This document shows positions 1 through 7,644 of a stretch of DNA of 64,000 nt, one piece after another. Position 1 is the first letter of the stretch. Each line of letters opens with the position of its first letter. The DNA is taken from assembly GCA_032250805.1 (NCBI GenBank), contig JAVVEM010000013.1:1-64000 (forward strand), in the 5' to 3' direction. The position numbers and the translations under genes were made by a program. Below the pieces are notes generated by a model. It did no database searches. It was not told the DNA's origin and worked only from the letters and a program-made list of their open reading frames with translations. The stretch comes from B18-G4 sp032250805. GTDB lineage: Bacteria; Bacteroidota; Bacteroidia; Bacteroidales; B18-G4.

Positions 1-182
1 ATCGAAACGAAAAGTTCCCGTAAAAATCCCTCTTGAAATTGCTCCTCCTTAGAATTTCTAATATTTTCCTGAATCGAAGGATTTCCAAAATAGTCTTGAA
101 ATTCCTTATATTTCTTGTCAATCAGAACAGAATCTAACTCGTTTAAATATTTTTTCTCTACCGATTTTTGAAACAAACTCAT
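1..182 (-). CDS. Type IIG restriction-modification enzyme, N-terminal fragment (runs off left edge)
   Basis: Sixty residues are readable from an ATG at 182 down to base 3, with no stop, so the gene continues outside the window. The N-terminus (MSLFQKSVEKKY..., then a Gln-Glu-Asn-Ile-Arg-Asn-Ser-Lys-Glu-Glu-Gln-Phe stretch at residues 38-49) matches what I recall of the conserved start of large Eco57I/TaqI-like type IIG enzymes of Bacteroidota, which fuse nuclease, adenine methyltransferase and target-recognition domains in one chain. None of those domains is inside the window, so the call rests on the N-terminal motif only. The region is clearly more AT-rich than the genes from 2350 onward, as expected for horizontally moved defence genes. 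It could instead be a fragment. Confidence 0.6.
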   Translation of the reverse strand, partial: MSLFQKSVEKKYLNELDSVLIDKKYKEFQDYFGNPSIQENIRNSKEEQFQEGFLRELFVS

Positions 183-596
183 ATTACCTTTTTATTCTCA
201 TGTATAATCAGGGTATCTGTCTGCAAAATACAATTTTATTGTCATTTTCAACCCAAAAGTATCATGCTAATCCATGTGCGTGAACAATAAAGCATCCCTA
301 AAGTATCCCATACAAGTCGGTTGAGCAGAGTAGGGATGGTTGCAGGGATGGGCTGTTATACACTTGCTTTCCCAGGTTGGCATTTTCATTTTTTATGTTT
401 ACAGATCTGCAATCATGCAGCTGCAGTGTCTGTTTTGCGGCTTGCTTACAGTGGTAGCCCGATAAATGCATTGCCGTATTTCCACTTCATACGGCAATAA
501 AATTATGAAAATTCAGGGGATAATCTTCCTCCTGGCTTTTCCATGATGAAAAACAAGCAAAATATCCGGCCGGACTGAAGCCCCGGCGGCAAGCTG
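183..596. other. Gene-free region, about 410 bases
   Basis: No reading frame with credible coding character was found on either strand. The left part is AT-rich. The part from about 300 to 500 is more GC-rich and holds a perfect 10-bp inverted repeat (470-498). It separates a probable restriction gene from a small hypothetical gene, so it may be scar tissue from insertion or deletion events. I see no tRNA, terminator with a T-run, or promoter that I would defend here. Confidence 0.6.
470..498. repeat. Perfect inverted repeat, 10-bp arms
   Basis: ATTGCCGTAT at 470-479 is exactly complementary to ATACGGCAAT at 489-498, with a 9-base loop. Neither strand has a T-run after the stem, so it is not a typical intrinsic terminator. 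It could be a protein-binding site, a remnant of a mobile element end, or a folded RNA in a longer transcript. Confidence 0.6.
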
Positions 597-848
597 TTAA
601 AAGGGGTTTTCCGGCAGCTTGTTCAGGTTGTTAATAAACCTTTCATTGTCATATGGCTTTCCGGATTGAATAACGTCATATATTTCAACTATTACACACG
701 ATCCGATCATTTGCCTGACCTCATTATCATCAAATCCATCTTCAATTAACCTGTTATAGGTTGATGTAGTTTCCGGAGGATCGTTGTTTTTAAGTTGATC
801 GCTAACAATTTCAAAGATCTGCTCCCTTAATATTTCATTTTCTTTCAT
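597..848 (-). CDS. Small DUF1841-like hypothetical protein
   Basis: This is an 83-residue acidic soluble protein. I chose the ATG at 848; the in-frame TTG at 851 just before it is less likely. The C-terminal half (Glu-Ile-Tyr-Asp-Val-Ile near residue 55, then a Gly-Lys-Pro-Tyr-Asp-Asn-Glu-Arg stretch) resembles the conserved end of DUF1841-type small proteins, which often stand alone or at the C-terminus of larger proteins. No catalytic residues, signal peptide or membrane segment are visible. It lies just downstream of the DUF6544 gene on the same strand (gap 16 bases), so the two may be cotranscribed. Function unknown. Confidence 0.6.
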   Translation of the reverse strand: MKENEILREQIFEIVSDQLKNNDPPETTSTYNRLIEDGFDDNEVRQMIGSCVIVEIYDVIQSGKPYDNERFINNLNKLPENPF

Positions 849-864
849 CAACTATAATTTTCTC

Positions 865-1992
865 TTAGGGTCCCGCAATGCCGGCTCCTGCAGGTTTGTA
901 CAAATTTTCATTGTATTTAATGTCTTGTATTTCTAATTTCAACCAGGTCCAGTCCTCATTTTCAAGCTTCCATGTTGCGGTCATTTTTGATGGCACTTTG
1001 ATGCCTTCAAAGATTTTATGTTCGTCGACTGAAAGAACCCATTCGTGTCGCTCAGCATCTGATTCGTTACCCATGTATCGCAAGGCGGTAAACTTTATAA
1101 AATCTCCGTCTGAATTAAAGTAAAAAGTTCCGCTTCCCTTTGTTCCGTTATAGTTCATTGTGGCAGTTGCTGTGTTATCGTTTATTTCCTGCCAGGTAAT
1201 GTAAGGGCTTAATGCCAGGGAAGGAAACCAAACCATTTCGCCCAGGTATCGCTGTAGGGTGCCTTCGTTTAGTTTTTCACCTTGTTCATTCACAACATTG
1301 ACCAGTGAATATAATTTAATCAACATCTCTCCTTTACCGTTTACAAACTTGTCTCTGCCCTGAAAGTTAATCAAACTGTTCATTTTCACATCAACTGTCC
1401 AGATGAATGCCGGGTTATCAATGGTGGAATATTGAATTGCTGTGGCATTGAACCATTTCTCCTGTCCGGGCTTCATTTTCATTTCAGCTTTTTGCATTAC
1501 TTTTCCCGCACTGATGTAAGGCTTGCCAACTGATCCTGAATGATGAAGCCAGTTTTTTACAGGTTCAGGTAAACCATTTATGTCATTTTCAGTAACAATT
1601 CTATTTTCGGGGATTTTAATTTGGCTTAATAAGTCGGTTGTTTCTGCCTGGACAAGATTCTGAAAATTGTAATGACCATAAGAAATTAAAGAAACAGCCA
1701 GTATGGCAATGTTTGGAAATGTGCCGAACCTGGCATCTTTCCAGAACAAGATGATGAGGATTTGCGATACTGCAACAACAAAAAACCCAATAAGCCATGA
1801 ATATCTATAATTTGCAAAATACACCACACCGTAAATCATGATAAGGCCTGCTGCAACCAGCCATAATATGCCCATAGGTGTAGATATTGGCAGTGTCAGT
1901 TCTTTCACTTCCCTAAAGCCAAAACCTTTTACAAATCCAGGAATATGTATCAGTCCGTGTATGAAAATGATTGCTCCAAAAATGTACTTCAT
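865..1992 (-). CDS. DUF6544 family membrane protein
   Basis: This 375-residue protein has about four membrane helices in its first 110 residues, followed by a soluble C-terminal domain of about 250 residues rich in Trp, Tyr and beta-strand patterns. That architecture and the central Pro-Glu-Pro-Val-Lys-Asn-Trp-Leu-His-His motif (about residues 143-152) are what I recognise from the DUF6544 family, common in Bacteroidota and of unknown function. The start is an ATG at 1992. A truncated nitroreductase reading frame ends 4 bases upstream on the same strand, so this gene may now be translated from that remnant's transcript. The small DUF1841-like gene follows. Confidence 0.7.
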   Translation of the reverse strand: MKYIFGAIIFIHGLIHIPGFVKGFGFREVKELTLPISTPMGILWLVAAGLIMIYGVVYFANYRYSWLIGFFVVAVSQILIILFWKDARFGTFPNIAILAVSLISYGHYNFQNLVQAETTDLLSQIKIPENRIVTENDINGLPEPVKNWLHHSGSVGKPYISAGKVMQKAEMKMKPGQEKWFNATAIQYSTIDNPAFIWTVDVKMNSLINFQGRDKFVNGKGEMLIKLYSLVNVVNEQGEKLNEGTLQRYLGEMVWFPSLALSPYITWQEINDNTATATMNYNGTKGSGTFYFNSDGDFIKFTALRYMGNESDAERHEWVLSVDEHKIFEGIKVPSKMTATWKLENEDWTWLKLEIQDIKYNENLYKPAGAGIAGP

Positions 1993-1996
1993 CTTA

Positions 1997-2143
1997 TTAT
2001 TTATTCAAGAGAACATCTTCAAAATTCCTTCTGAACGAATACGGCAATTTTTTGGTATTCTCAAATTTCCATGCCTGCGTATTATGTCCCGAAGGAGCTT
2101 TGATGGCACATTCAACCAGGAATTTAAAATCATCTTTATTCAT
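1997..2143 (-). pseudogene. Truncated nitroreductase family protein (N-terminal remnant)
   Basis: A 48-codon frame with ATG at 2143 and TAA at 1997. Residues 4-28 hold the motif Ala-Ile-Lys-Ala-Pro-Ser-Gly-His-Asn-Thr-Gln-x-Trp-Lys-Phe, the hallmark N-terminus of FMN-binding nitroreductases (Acg-like), where the Ser-Gly-His region contacts the flavin phosphate. A full enzyme needs 170 or more residues. Here the frame changes to unrelated sequence after about residue 30 and stops. No continuation of the family is visible in any frame nearby, which suggests an internal deletion rather than a simple frameshift. It may survive as a short leader upstream of the DUF6544 gene. Confidence 0.65.
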
Positions 2144-2349
2144 TTTCTTACTTCATTTATTTTTATTTTTTCAATGCTTGCCGCACTTCTGCTTATTGAA
2201 GCACTAAAATATGGCAATTTTGCGAAAACCCATAGTCCTGCATAGAATAATATAAAAATTTATCTTCTGTGTGTTTTGCTGCTTGTTATTTGTCAATTGT
2301 TTCATGATATTTGTCTGAATTTTGCCTGTAAAACCATGATATCTTAGCT

Positions 2350-3252
2350 GTGCGGCCAACAACCTTACGATCAGACAGCCTCCTTTTACTAACCTCATTG
2401 ATCTGGGGCCTTGCATTCGTGGCACAAAGGGTCGGCATGGACTTTGTCGGACCATTTATTTTCAACGGCATCCGTTTTGCTCTCGGCGCTCTGGTTATTC
2501 TTCCGTTTATTTTCTTTTCTGGTCGTGCAGGCAAAACCTCATCCACTATATCAGCAAGCAACAAATACCTTTTCAGGGGTGGCCTGATCCTTGGCCTCGC
2601 TGTATTTGGCGGAGCCAGCCTCCAGCAAATAGGTCTCGTTTATACTACTGCCGGGAAAGCAGGTTTTATTACAGGCCTGTATGTTGTTTTCGTGCCCCTG
2701 CTCGGACTGCTGAGGAAACAATTTCCACATTTTACGGTATGGATAGCAGCGCTGCTGGCTGCCATTGGAATGTATTTTCTTAGTGTTACAGAAAATTTTA
2801 CCGTTGTTCTTGGCGACCTCCTGGTGCTCATTGGTGCTGTCTTCTGGGCTGTGCACGTACTTATTATAGGGGTGATGTCGCCTAAAGTGAATGCGCTGAA
2901 ACTCGCTTTCATTCAATATGTCGTGTGCTCGGTGCTAAGCATCATCGTGGCTATCGTCGTTGAGTCGAATACGCTCGAAGGCATCCTGCGGGCAACCATA
3001 CCCATCTTATACGGAGGTGTTCTTTCGGTGGGTATCGCATATACCTTGCAGGTGATCGCACAGAAAAAAGCCCCACCAGCGCATGCTGCCATCATCCTCA
3101 GCCTCGAAGCAGTTTTTGCTGCTATCGGTGGCTGGATCATTCTGGATGAAGAACTTGGAACCCGGCAACTCCTCGGCTGTGGCCTTATGCTTCTTGGGAT
3201 GTTGTTTGCTCAGTATCATGCATTCAAAAATAAGGTTCCTGAGCAAAGCTGA
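2350..3252 (+). CDS. DMT superfamily (EamA) permease
   Basis: A 300-residue very hydrophobic protein with about ten predicted helices in two repeats of five, the normal size and layout of EamA/drug-metabolite transporters. The early Leu-Leu-Thr-Ser-Leu-Ile-Trp-Gly motif (about residues 13-20) and the Leu-Glu-Ala-Val-Phe-Ala segment near residue 250 are typical of each repeat. The substrate cannot be inferred. The start is a GTG at 2350: the nearest upstream ATG is followed by a stop almost at once, and the next in-frame ATG would delete the first helix. It is on the + strand, 68 bases ahead of the glycan block, but shows no functional tie to it. Confidence 0.85.
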   Translation: MRPTTLRSDSLLLLTSLIWGLAFVAQRVGMDFVGPFIFNGIRFALGALVILPFIFFSGRAGKTSSTISASNKYLFRGGLILGLAVFGGASLQQIGLVYTTAGKAGFITGLYVVFVPLLGLLRKQFPHFTVWIAALLAAIGMYFLSVTENFTVVLGDLLVLIGAVFWAVHVLIIGVMSPKVNALKLAFIQYVVCSVLSIIVAIVVESNTLEGILRATIPILYGGVLSVGIAYTLQVIAQKKAPPAHAAIILSLEAVFAAIGGWIILDEELGTRQLLGCGLMLLGMLFAQYHAFKNKVPEQS

Positions 3253-3320
3253 TATGGTCAAATTCAGTACTTTTACAGCTTAAAAATTGGTTGGACCGGC
3301 CAGGTTCTGGAAAATACGAT

Positions 3321-4847
3321 ATGATGAAGAAAAACGCGCTGTGTATTTTTGTATCCCTTTTAATTGCTGCGGACCTTATGTTTGCACAGGGCCAGCTCCC
3401 TGGCGGAATCAGTCCGTGGAATGAATTCAAAAGTATGTCGGGCGATATCGTATTGCTCAAAAATCATGGAAAACTGCTGCCTCTTGATAACAGGCCCATA
3501 ACATCCATCGCCCTGATCGGCCCCGAAATTCATTCGCCGGGCCTGGCTGCAAAAGCTAAGCAAGCCCCGGACAGCCATTCCTTTATTTCGCCCTATAAGG
3601 GAATAGCTGAATACCTGGGCGACAGCATCGATATCTACACTGCATATGGTGTGAATATGGTCAACGATGTTGTGAGACTCGATAGTTCGTACGTATACGT
3701 TGGCCAGGGCGTTCATGGTTATGCTGTAAAATATTATGATCATGCTGAGGCAGAAGGAATCCCCATTAAATCTGATGTCGACAAATACATCGATCATTAC
3801 TGGGAACAACTTCCTTTTTTTGGGGCTGATACCGTATTTTCCATGAGCTGGTCTGCTACCCTGATCCCTGAGCATGGACCGGTTAAGGCAAAACTGATCC
3901 ATTCAGGTGCTTGCCGGCTCTACCTTGATGGCAAGCTGATGATCGATAACTGGAAGGCCGGCCCGGTGAGGATCGATTCTGCCTGGCTGAATATCAAAAA
4001 GGGTCAGTCGTATAATCTGAAAATCGAATTTTTCTCAAAACAAGGTCCTGCCGTGATCAAATTTGGCTTCGATTACCTTGAGTCGAACATGATCTATACT
4101 GCGGTTGAAAAAGCGAAACGTGCCGATGTAGCCATCGTCATTGCCGGACAAGCTGCCGTATTTCAAAATGACGGAAACTTATCACCAGCTTATCAAATGC
4201 CCGCTCAGTCGAAGCTTATCAGGGCAGTGCTCGGGGCAAATCCCAATACCATTGTGGTTTTGCAAACAGAGGCGGCAGTTGATATCGAAACATGGGCTTT
4301 TGATGTACCCGCAATTATTCAGGCATGGATGCCCCGCCAACAGAGCGGCAGGGAAATTGCCAATGTGCTGTTTGGAAAAGAAAATCCTGCCGGAAAACTG
4401 CCTTTCAGGTGGACCATGAACGAAAACCAGAATTTTGCCACGCGCTTTGCTTTTGGTCATGGCCTGTCGTATACAACTTTTGGCATCGGAAAACTGCTGA
4501 TCTGGCCCTTGCGCGATAGCTGTGGATGGGTTGCCACCGTTGAGATCAGGAACATGGACAAACGCACGGGTACCGAAACTCTGCAGCTATATGCCCGACA
4601 AAAGGAACACTTGTATGCTGACCCTGTATCGGAGTTGAAAGCATTCAAAAAGATAAGCCTGTGGCCGGAACAAAAAAAAGTAGTTGTGATCCCCCTGCCT
4701 TGTGAGGCTTTTATGTATTTCGATGAAGAAACAGGGCAATGGACTTTCGGTTCGGGGATATATGAGATACTGGTGGGTGTTTCGGAAGAAGATATGAAAT
4801 TGCGAAAAATCCTGGAGGTCAAACCTGAATACATCAACATAAAATGA
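3321..4847 (+). CDS. Secreted GH3-like pseudoenzyme: GH3 C-domain with PA14 insert and Fn3-like domain, no TIM barrel
   Basis: A 508-residue protein with a clear signal peptide ending near Met-Phe-Ala-Gln-Gly. Mature sequence begins directly at the GH3 C-terminal domain (Ile-Val-Leu-Leu-Lys-Asn...Leu-Leu-Pro-Leu). A PA14 domain is inserted at about residues 110-245 (Leu-Tyr-Leu-Asp-Gly-Lys), the GH3 C-domain resumes to about 375 (Ala-Gly-Lys-Leu-Pro-Phe), and a Fn3-like domain closes the chain. Known GH3 enzymes have a TIM barrel of about 300 residues before this, carrying the nucleophile Asp. Only 68 bases separate this ATG from the previous gene, so the barrel is not hidden upstream. The usual acid/base motif (Glu-x-Glu-Gly-x-Asp-Arg) is replaced by an unrelated segment near residues 278-286. 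I infer a non-catalytic binding protein. ATG at 3321 was chosen over an upstream TTG because it gives the signal peptide. Confidence 0.8.
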   Translation: MMKKNALCIFVSLLIAADLMFAQGQLPGGISPWNEFKSMSGDIVLLKNHGKLLPLDNRPITSIALIGPEIHSPGLAAKAKQAPDSHSFISPYKGIAEYLGDSIDIYTAYGVNMVNDVVRLDSSYVYVGQGVHGYAVKYYDHAEAEGIPIKSDVDKYIDHYWEQLPFFGADTVFSMSWSATLIPEHGPVKAKLIHSGACRLYLDGKLMIDNWKAGPVRIDSAWLNIKKGQSYNLKIEFFSKQGPAVIKFGFDYLESNMIYTAVEKAKRADVAIVIAGQAAVFQNDGNLSPAYQMPAQSKLIRAVLGANPNTIVVLQTEAAVDIETWAFDVPAIIQAWMPRQQSGREIANVLFGKENPAGKLPFRWTMNENQNFATRFAFGHGLSYTTFGIGKLLIWPLRDSCGWVATVEIRNMDKRTGTETLQLYARQKEHLYADPVSELKAFKKISLWPEQKKVVVIPLPCEAFMYFDEETGQWTFGSGIYEILVGVSEEDMKLRKILEVKPEYINIK

Positions 4848-4932
4848 GATAAAGATGAGCAAGGTGTTGTGAGCATGAAATATTGAATGCTGTGTGGATG
4901 GCCCCGAATTGTGAAACAAACCGAAAATTGTG

Positions 4933-7644
4933 ATGGTGAAGATCATTGATAAAAAAAATATTTTAAAAGTATTTGTATTCCTCGGTCTTATCATGCCTGC
5001 GTACATGCTTTTTGCCGGCCAGGATCAATACAAGGCTGCAAGCCGCTATGATTATTATACCCTCGAAGAGGAAGTGGAAATACTGGTATGGGTGCCTCAA
5101 TCGCGAAGTGGTATCGACGTGAGTGTCGACATTATGATCGGCTCTGAATATTTGATCAGGGGCGGTGCAGCCACACCCGGACAGCTGAATAAATATGCCC
5201 TGCAAAGGGATGTTTTTATGCTTTCTGCCAACACACTTTCGCTTGTATATTTTGAGGAGGGCAAAGCTGTTGGTTCGGGCAATGTTGAGGTGCTGTTCAG
5301 GGAACATAAATACAATGCCGTAAAGATCGACCGTTTCAGCGGCGGGCTCATCGTTGAAGGGATGCCCTTTTATCCCTTCGGCTTCTATACCTATTCGCCC
5401 GTGCAGGAAGGGCTTCCGGCCGAAGAGGCCGTAAAAGGGTTTAACATGATGTCGCCCTATCAGAAGATCGAAGGCAAAACGATAAACGAGCGCAAAGCCT
5501 GGATGGATCGCTGCGCTGCACTGGGGATGAAAGTAAACTATAACCTTCTGGGAGTGGCCGGCGGCGGTGGGCCTGGCTCAGAACGGCAGGATGGCCTCAG
5601 CCATAAAAAACGGATGAAACTCTTGCGGAAAGAGATTGAAACATTTCGCGACCATCCGGCACTGCTTTCATGGTATATCAGCGATGAACCTGCAGGACAA
5701 GGCTTGCCGCCCGACTCACTGGCTGCAGCCTGTTCACTGATCAAGGAACTGGATCCTTACCATCCGGTTTCGATGGTATTCATGCTCCCTGAAATGGCAA
5801 AACATTACAGCCGGATAATGGATATTGTGATGGCCGATCCCTACCCTGTACCCAATGCTTCAATAAAGGAAGTTGGAAATACTGCAGCAAAGCTGTACGA
5901 GGATTTTTTTCTCGAAAAACCAGTCTGGATCGTGCCTCAGGCCTTCGGAGGAAACGAATGGTGGCTGCGCGAACCAACCCACATGGAAATGCGTGCCATG
6001 ACATACCTCGCCCTGGTGAACAGGGCTATGGGGATACAGTATTTTATACGGCATGGGCCAAATGCTTTTCCAAAATCTACTGTAGCCTGGAACGAATGTG
6101 GTGCCATGGCCCTTGAATTTGCCGAAATAACACCGTATCTGTTTTCTGATGAACCTGATGTTCAACTGGCATCAGACAATGAAAATATACAATTGCGAAG
6201 TTTTCATAAGGATGGTGCCATACTGGTAGTGGCGGTGAATACTGTAAATGAACCTTTGCCCTTTAGTTTTACAATGAACGGCCTGCCTTACAGAGGCAGT
6301 GCTAAGCTGTTGTTTGAAGACCGCAGAGTGACTGTGTTCGACGGCAGGGTGGAGGATATTATTGATGCCTTTGGCACAAGGATATACGAGATCAGATATA
6401 AAACTTCAGCGAAAAAAGGCGCACGTGTTCACCCGCAAAATATGATCGTTGATGGCAGCTTTGAAGATATTACAGGGATTGGCATTCCTGCTTCATGCTA
6501 TGCAATACCCGGAGGCGATAAGGGAGCTACCTGTTTTATCGATAGCAGGAGTGCTGCACGGGGATTACACTCGCTGCGGATGACCACCCCCACAAGAAAC
6601 GAAGGCATGGCTTTGTCATTTTATAACCAGCGTATCGAAGCGGGACAAAGCTATACGTTCAGCATTTATGCCCGGGCATTGCCCTATAAATTCCGGGGAA
6701 CCCCGGAAAGGGGAATATTTAAAAAACTATGTGGCTGCGGGCCTGATGCTGAAGAATACCCCGAATTTAAATTGTCGGCAGGAGAATCGTGCGAAGCATA
6801 TTTTAAAACCACTCAATACTGGACAGAGTATGGCTTTTCATGCCTGCCCACATTAAAGGAAGGAAAATACAGTATTTCCCCTGTGCTGGAACTTACCGGG
6901 GAGGGTACTGCCTGGTTCGACCTGCTGCAGATGGTTCCCGACATGGACATAAAATCGCGCGTGAGCAGGGAGAGCAACAACATCGATATTCATCTTACCA
7001 CGGTCCACCAGGGAGCCATTATTTATTATACTACCGAAGGAAGCATACCCGGAACCGGTGATCAAAAATACGCCGGCCTGTTCAGCATCGACGAACCTGC
7101 AATAATTAAAGCAATTGCCTATCGCGACGGTGAAAAGCTTGGTTACATCGAACGTTATTTCGAAGTTCATTATGCAACGGGAAGGTTTGTTGATTACAAG
7201 TTTAAATATTCACCAAAATATGATGCAGGGCTGAATGATGGTCTTGTGGATGGTATCCTTGCTTCGCCCGATCATAAGGATGGCAAATGGCAGGGATTCG
7301 AAGGCGACGACCTGGATGTGGTCGTCAACCTCAAAACTGTGCGGTCGGTAAAGGAGATCCGCTTGCGTTTCCTCAGGAACAGGTCTTCATGGATTTTTTT
7401 GCCGCAGGAAATTAAAATAAGCTGGTCGGCCGATGGCAATGAATATTACGAACTCAAACCCGGCAGTATTATTGAAAATACTCCTGCCGGCAGTGGTATT
7501 CATCAGTATACATATGCTGTCGATGAAGGCCTCCCTGCTCGATATATCCGTATCTATGCCAAAAATACCGGTACCTGTCCCGAAGGACACCCCGGCGCCG
7601 GTGAAAAAGCCTGGCTGTTTACCGATGAAATTATCATAAAATGA
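4933..7644 (+). CDS. Secreted TIM-barrel glycoside hydrolase of unassigned family, with chitobiase-like and F5/8 type C domains
   Basis: A 903-residue protein with an N-terminal signal peptide. A beta domain (about 30-120) precedes a clan GH-A-like barrel (about 130-450) with the strand-4 type motif Trp-Tyr-Ile-Ser-Asp-Glu-Pro; Glu252 is the best candidate acid/base. A beta-sandwich with a carbohydrate-binding look follows (about 500-680), then a chitobiase/hexosaminidase C-terminal-like repeat (Ile-Ile-Tyr-Tyr-Thr-Thr-Glu-Gly, about 690-740) and a terminal F5/8 type C (discoidin) domain (about 755-903). I cannot place the barrel in a named GH family from sequence alone. The ATG at 4933 follows a GTG at 4930; both give the same signal peptide. 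It lies 85 bases after the GH3-like gene and overlaps the GH97 start by four bases (ATGA), suggesting coupled translation. Confidence 0.75.
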   Translation: MVKIIDKKNILKVFVFLGLIMPAYMLFAGQDQYKAASRYDYYTLEEEVEILVWVPQSRSGIDVSVDIMIGSEYLIRGGAATPGQLNKYALQRDVFMLSANTLSLVYFEEGKAVGSGNVEVLFREHKYNAVKIDRFSGGLIVEGMPFYPFGFYTYSPVQEGLPAEEAVKGFNMMSPYQKIEGKTINERKAWMDRCAALGMKVNYNLLGVAGGGGPGSERQDGLSHKKRMKLLRKEIETFRDHPALLSWYISDEPAGQGLPPDSLAAACSLIKELDPYHPVSMVFMLPEMAKHYSRIMDIVMADPYPVPNASIKEVGNTAAKLYEDFFLEKPVWIVPQAFGGNEWWLREPTHMEMRAMTYLALVNRAMGIQYFIRHGPNAFPKSTVAWNECGAMALEFAEITPYLFSDEPDVQLASDNENIQLRSFHKDGAILVVAVNTVNEPLPFSFTMNGLPYRGSAKLLFEDRRVTVFDGRVEDIIDAFGTRIYEIRYKTSAKKGARVHPQNMIVDGSFEDITGIGIPASCYAIPGGDKGATCFIDSRSAARGLHSLRMTTPTRNEGMALSFYNQRIEAGQSYTFSIYARALPYKFRGTPERGIFKKLCGCGPDAEEYPEFKLSAGESCEAYFKTTQYWTEYGFSCLPTLKEGKYSISPVLELTGEGTAWFDLLQMVPDMDIKSRVSRESNNIDIHLTTVHQGAIIYYTTEGSIPGTGDQKYAGLFSIDEPAIIKAIAYRDGEKLGYIERYFEVHYATGRFVDYKFKYSPKYDAGLNDGLVDGILASPDHKDGKWQGFEGDDLDVVVNLKTVRSVKEIRLRFLRNRSSWIFLPQEIKISWSADGNEYYELKPGSIIENTPAGSGIHQYTYAVDEGLPARYIRIYAKNTGTCPEGHPGAGEKAWLFTDEIIIK

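Noticed and set aside
3321..7644. Idea that the barrel missing from the GH3-like protein is supplied by the next gene's TIM barrel
   Set aside because: The next barrel lacks GH3 barrel motifs and is followed by its own accessory domains, so it is a separate enzyme rather than a split GH3.
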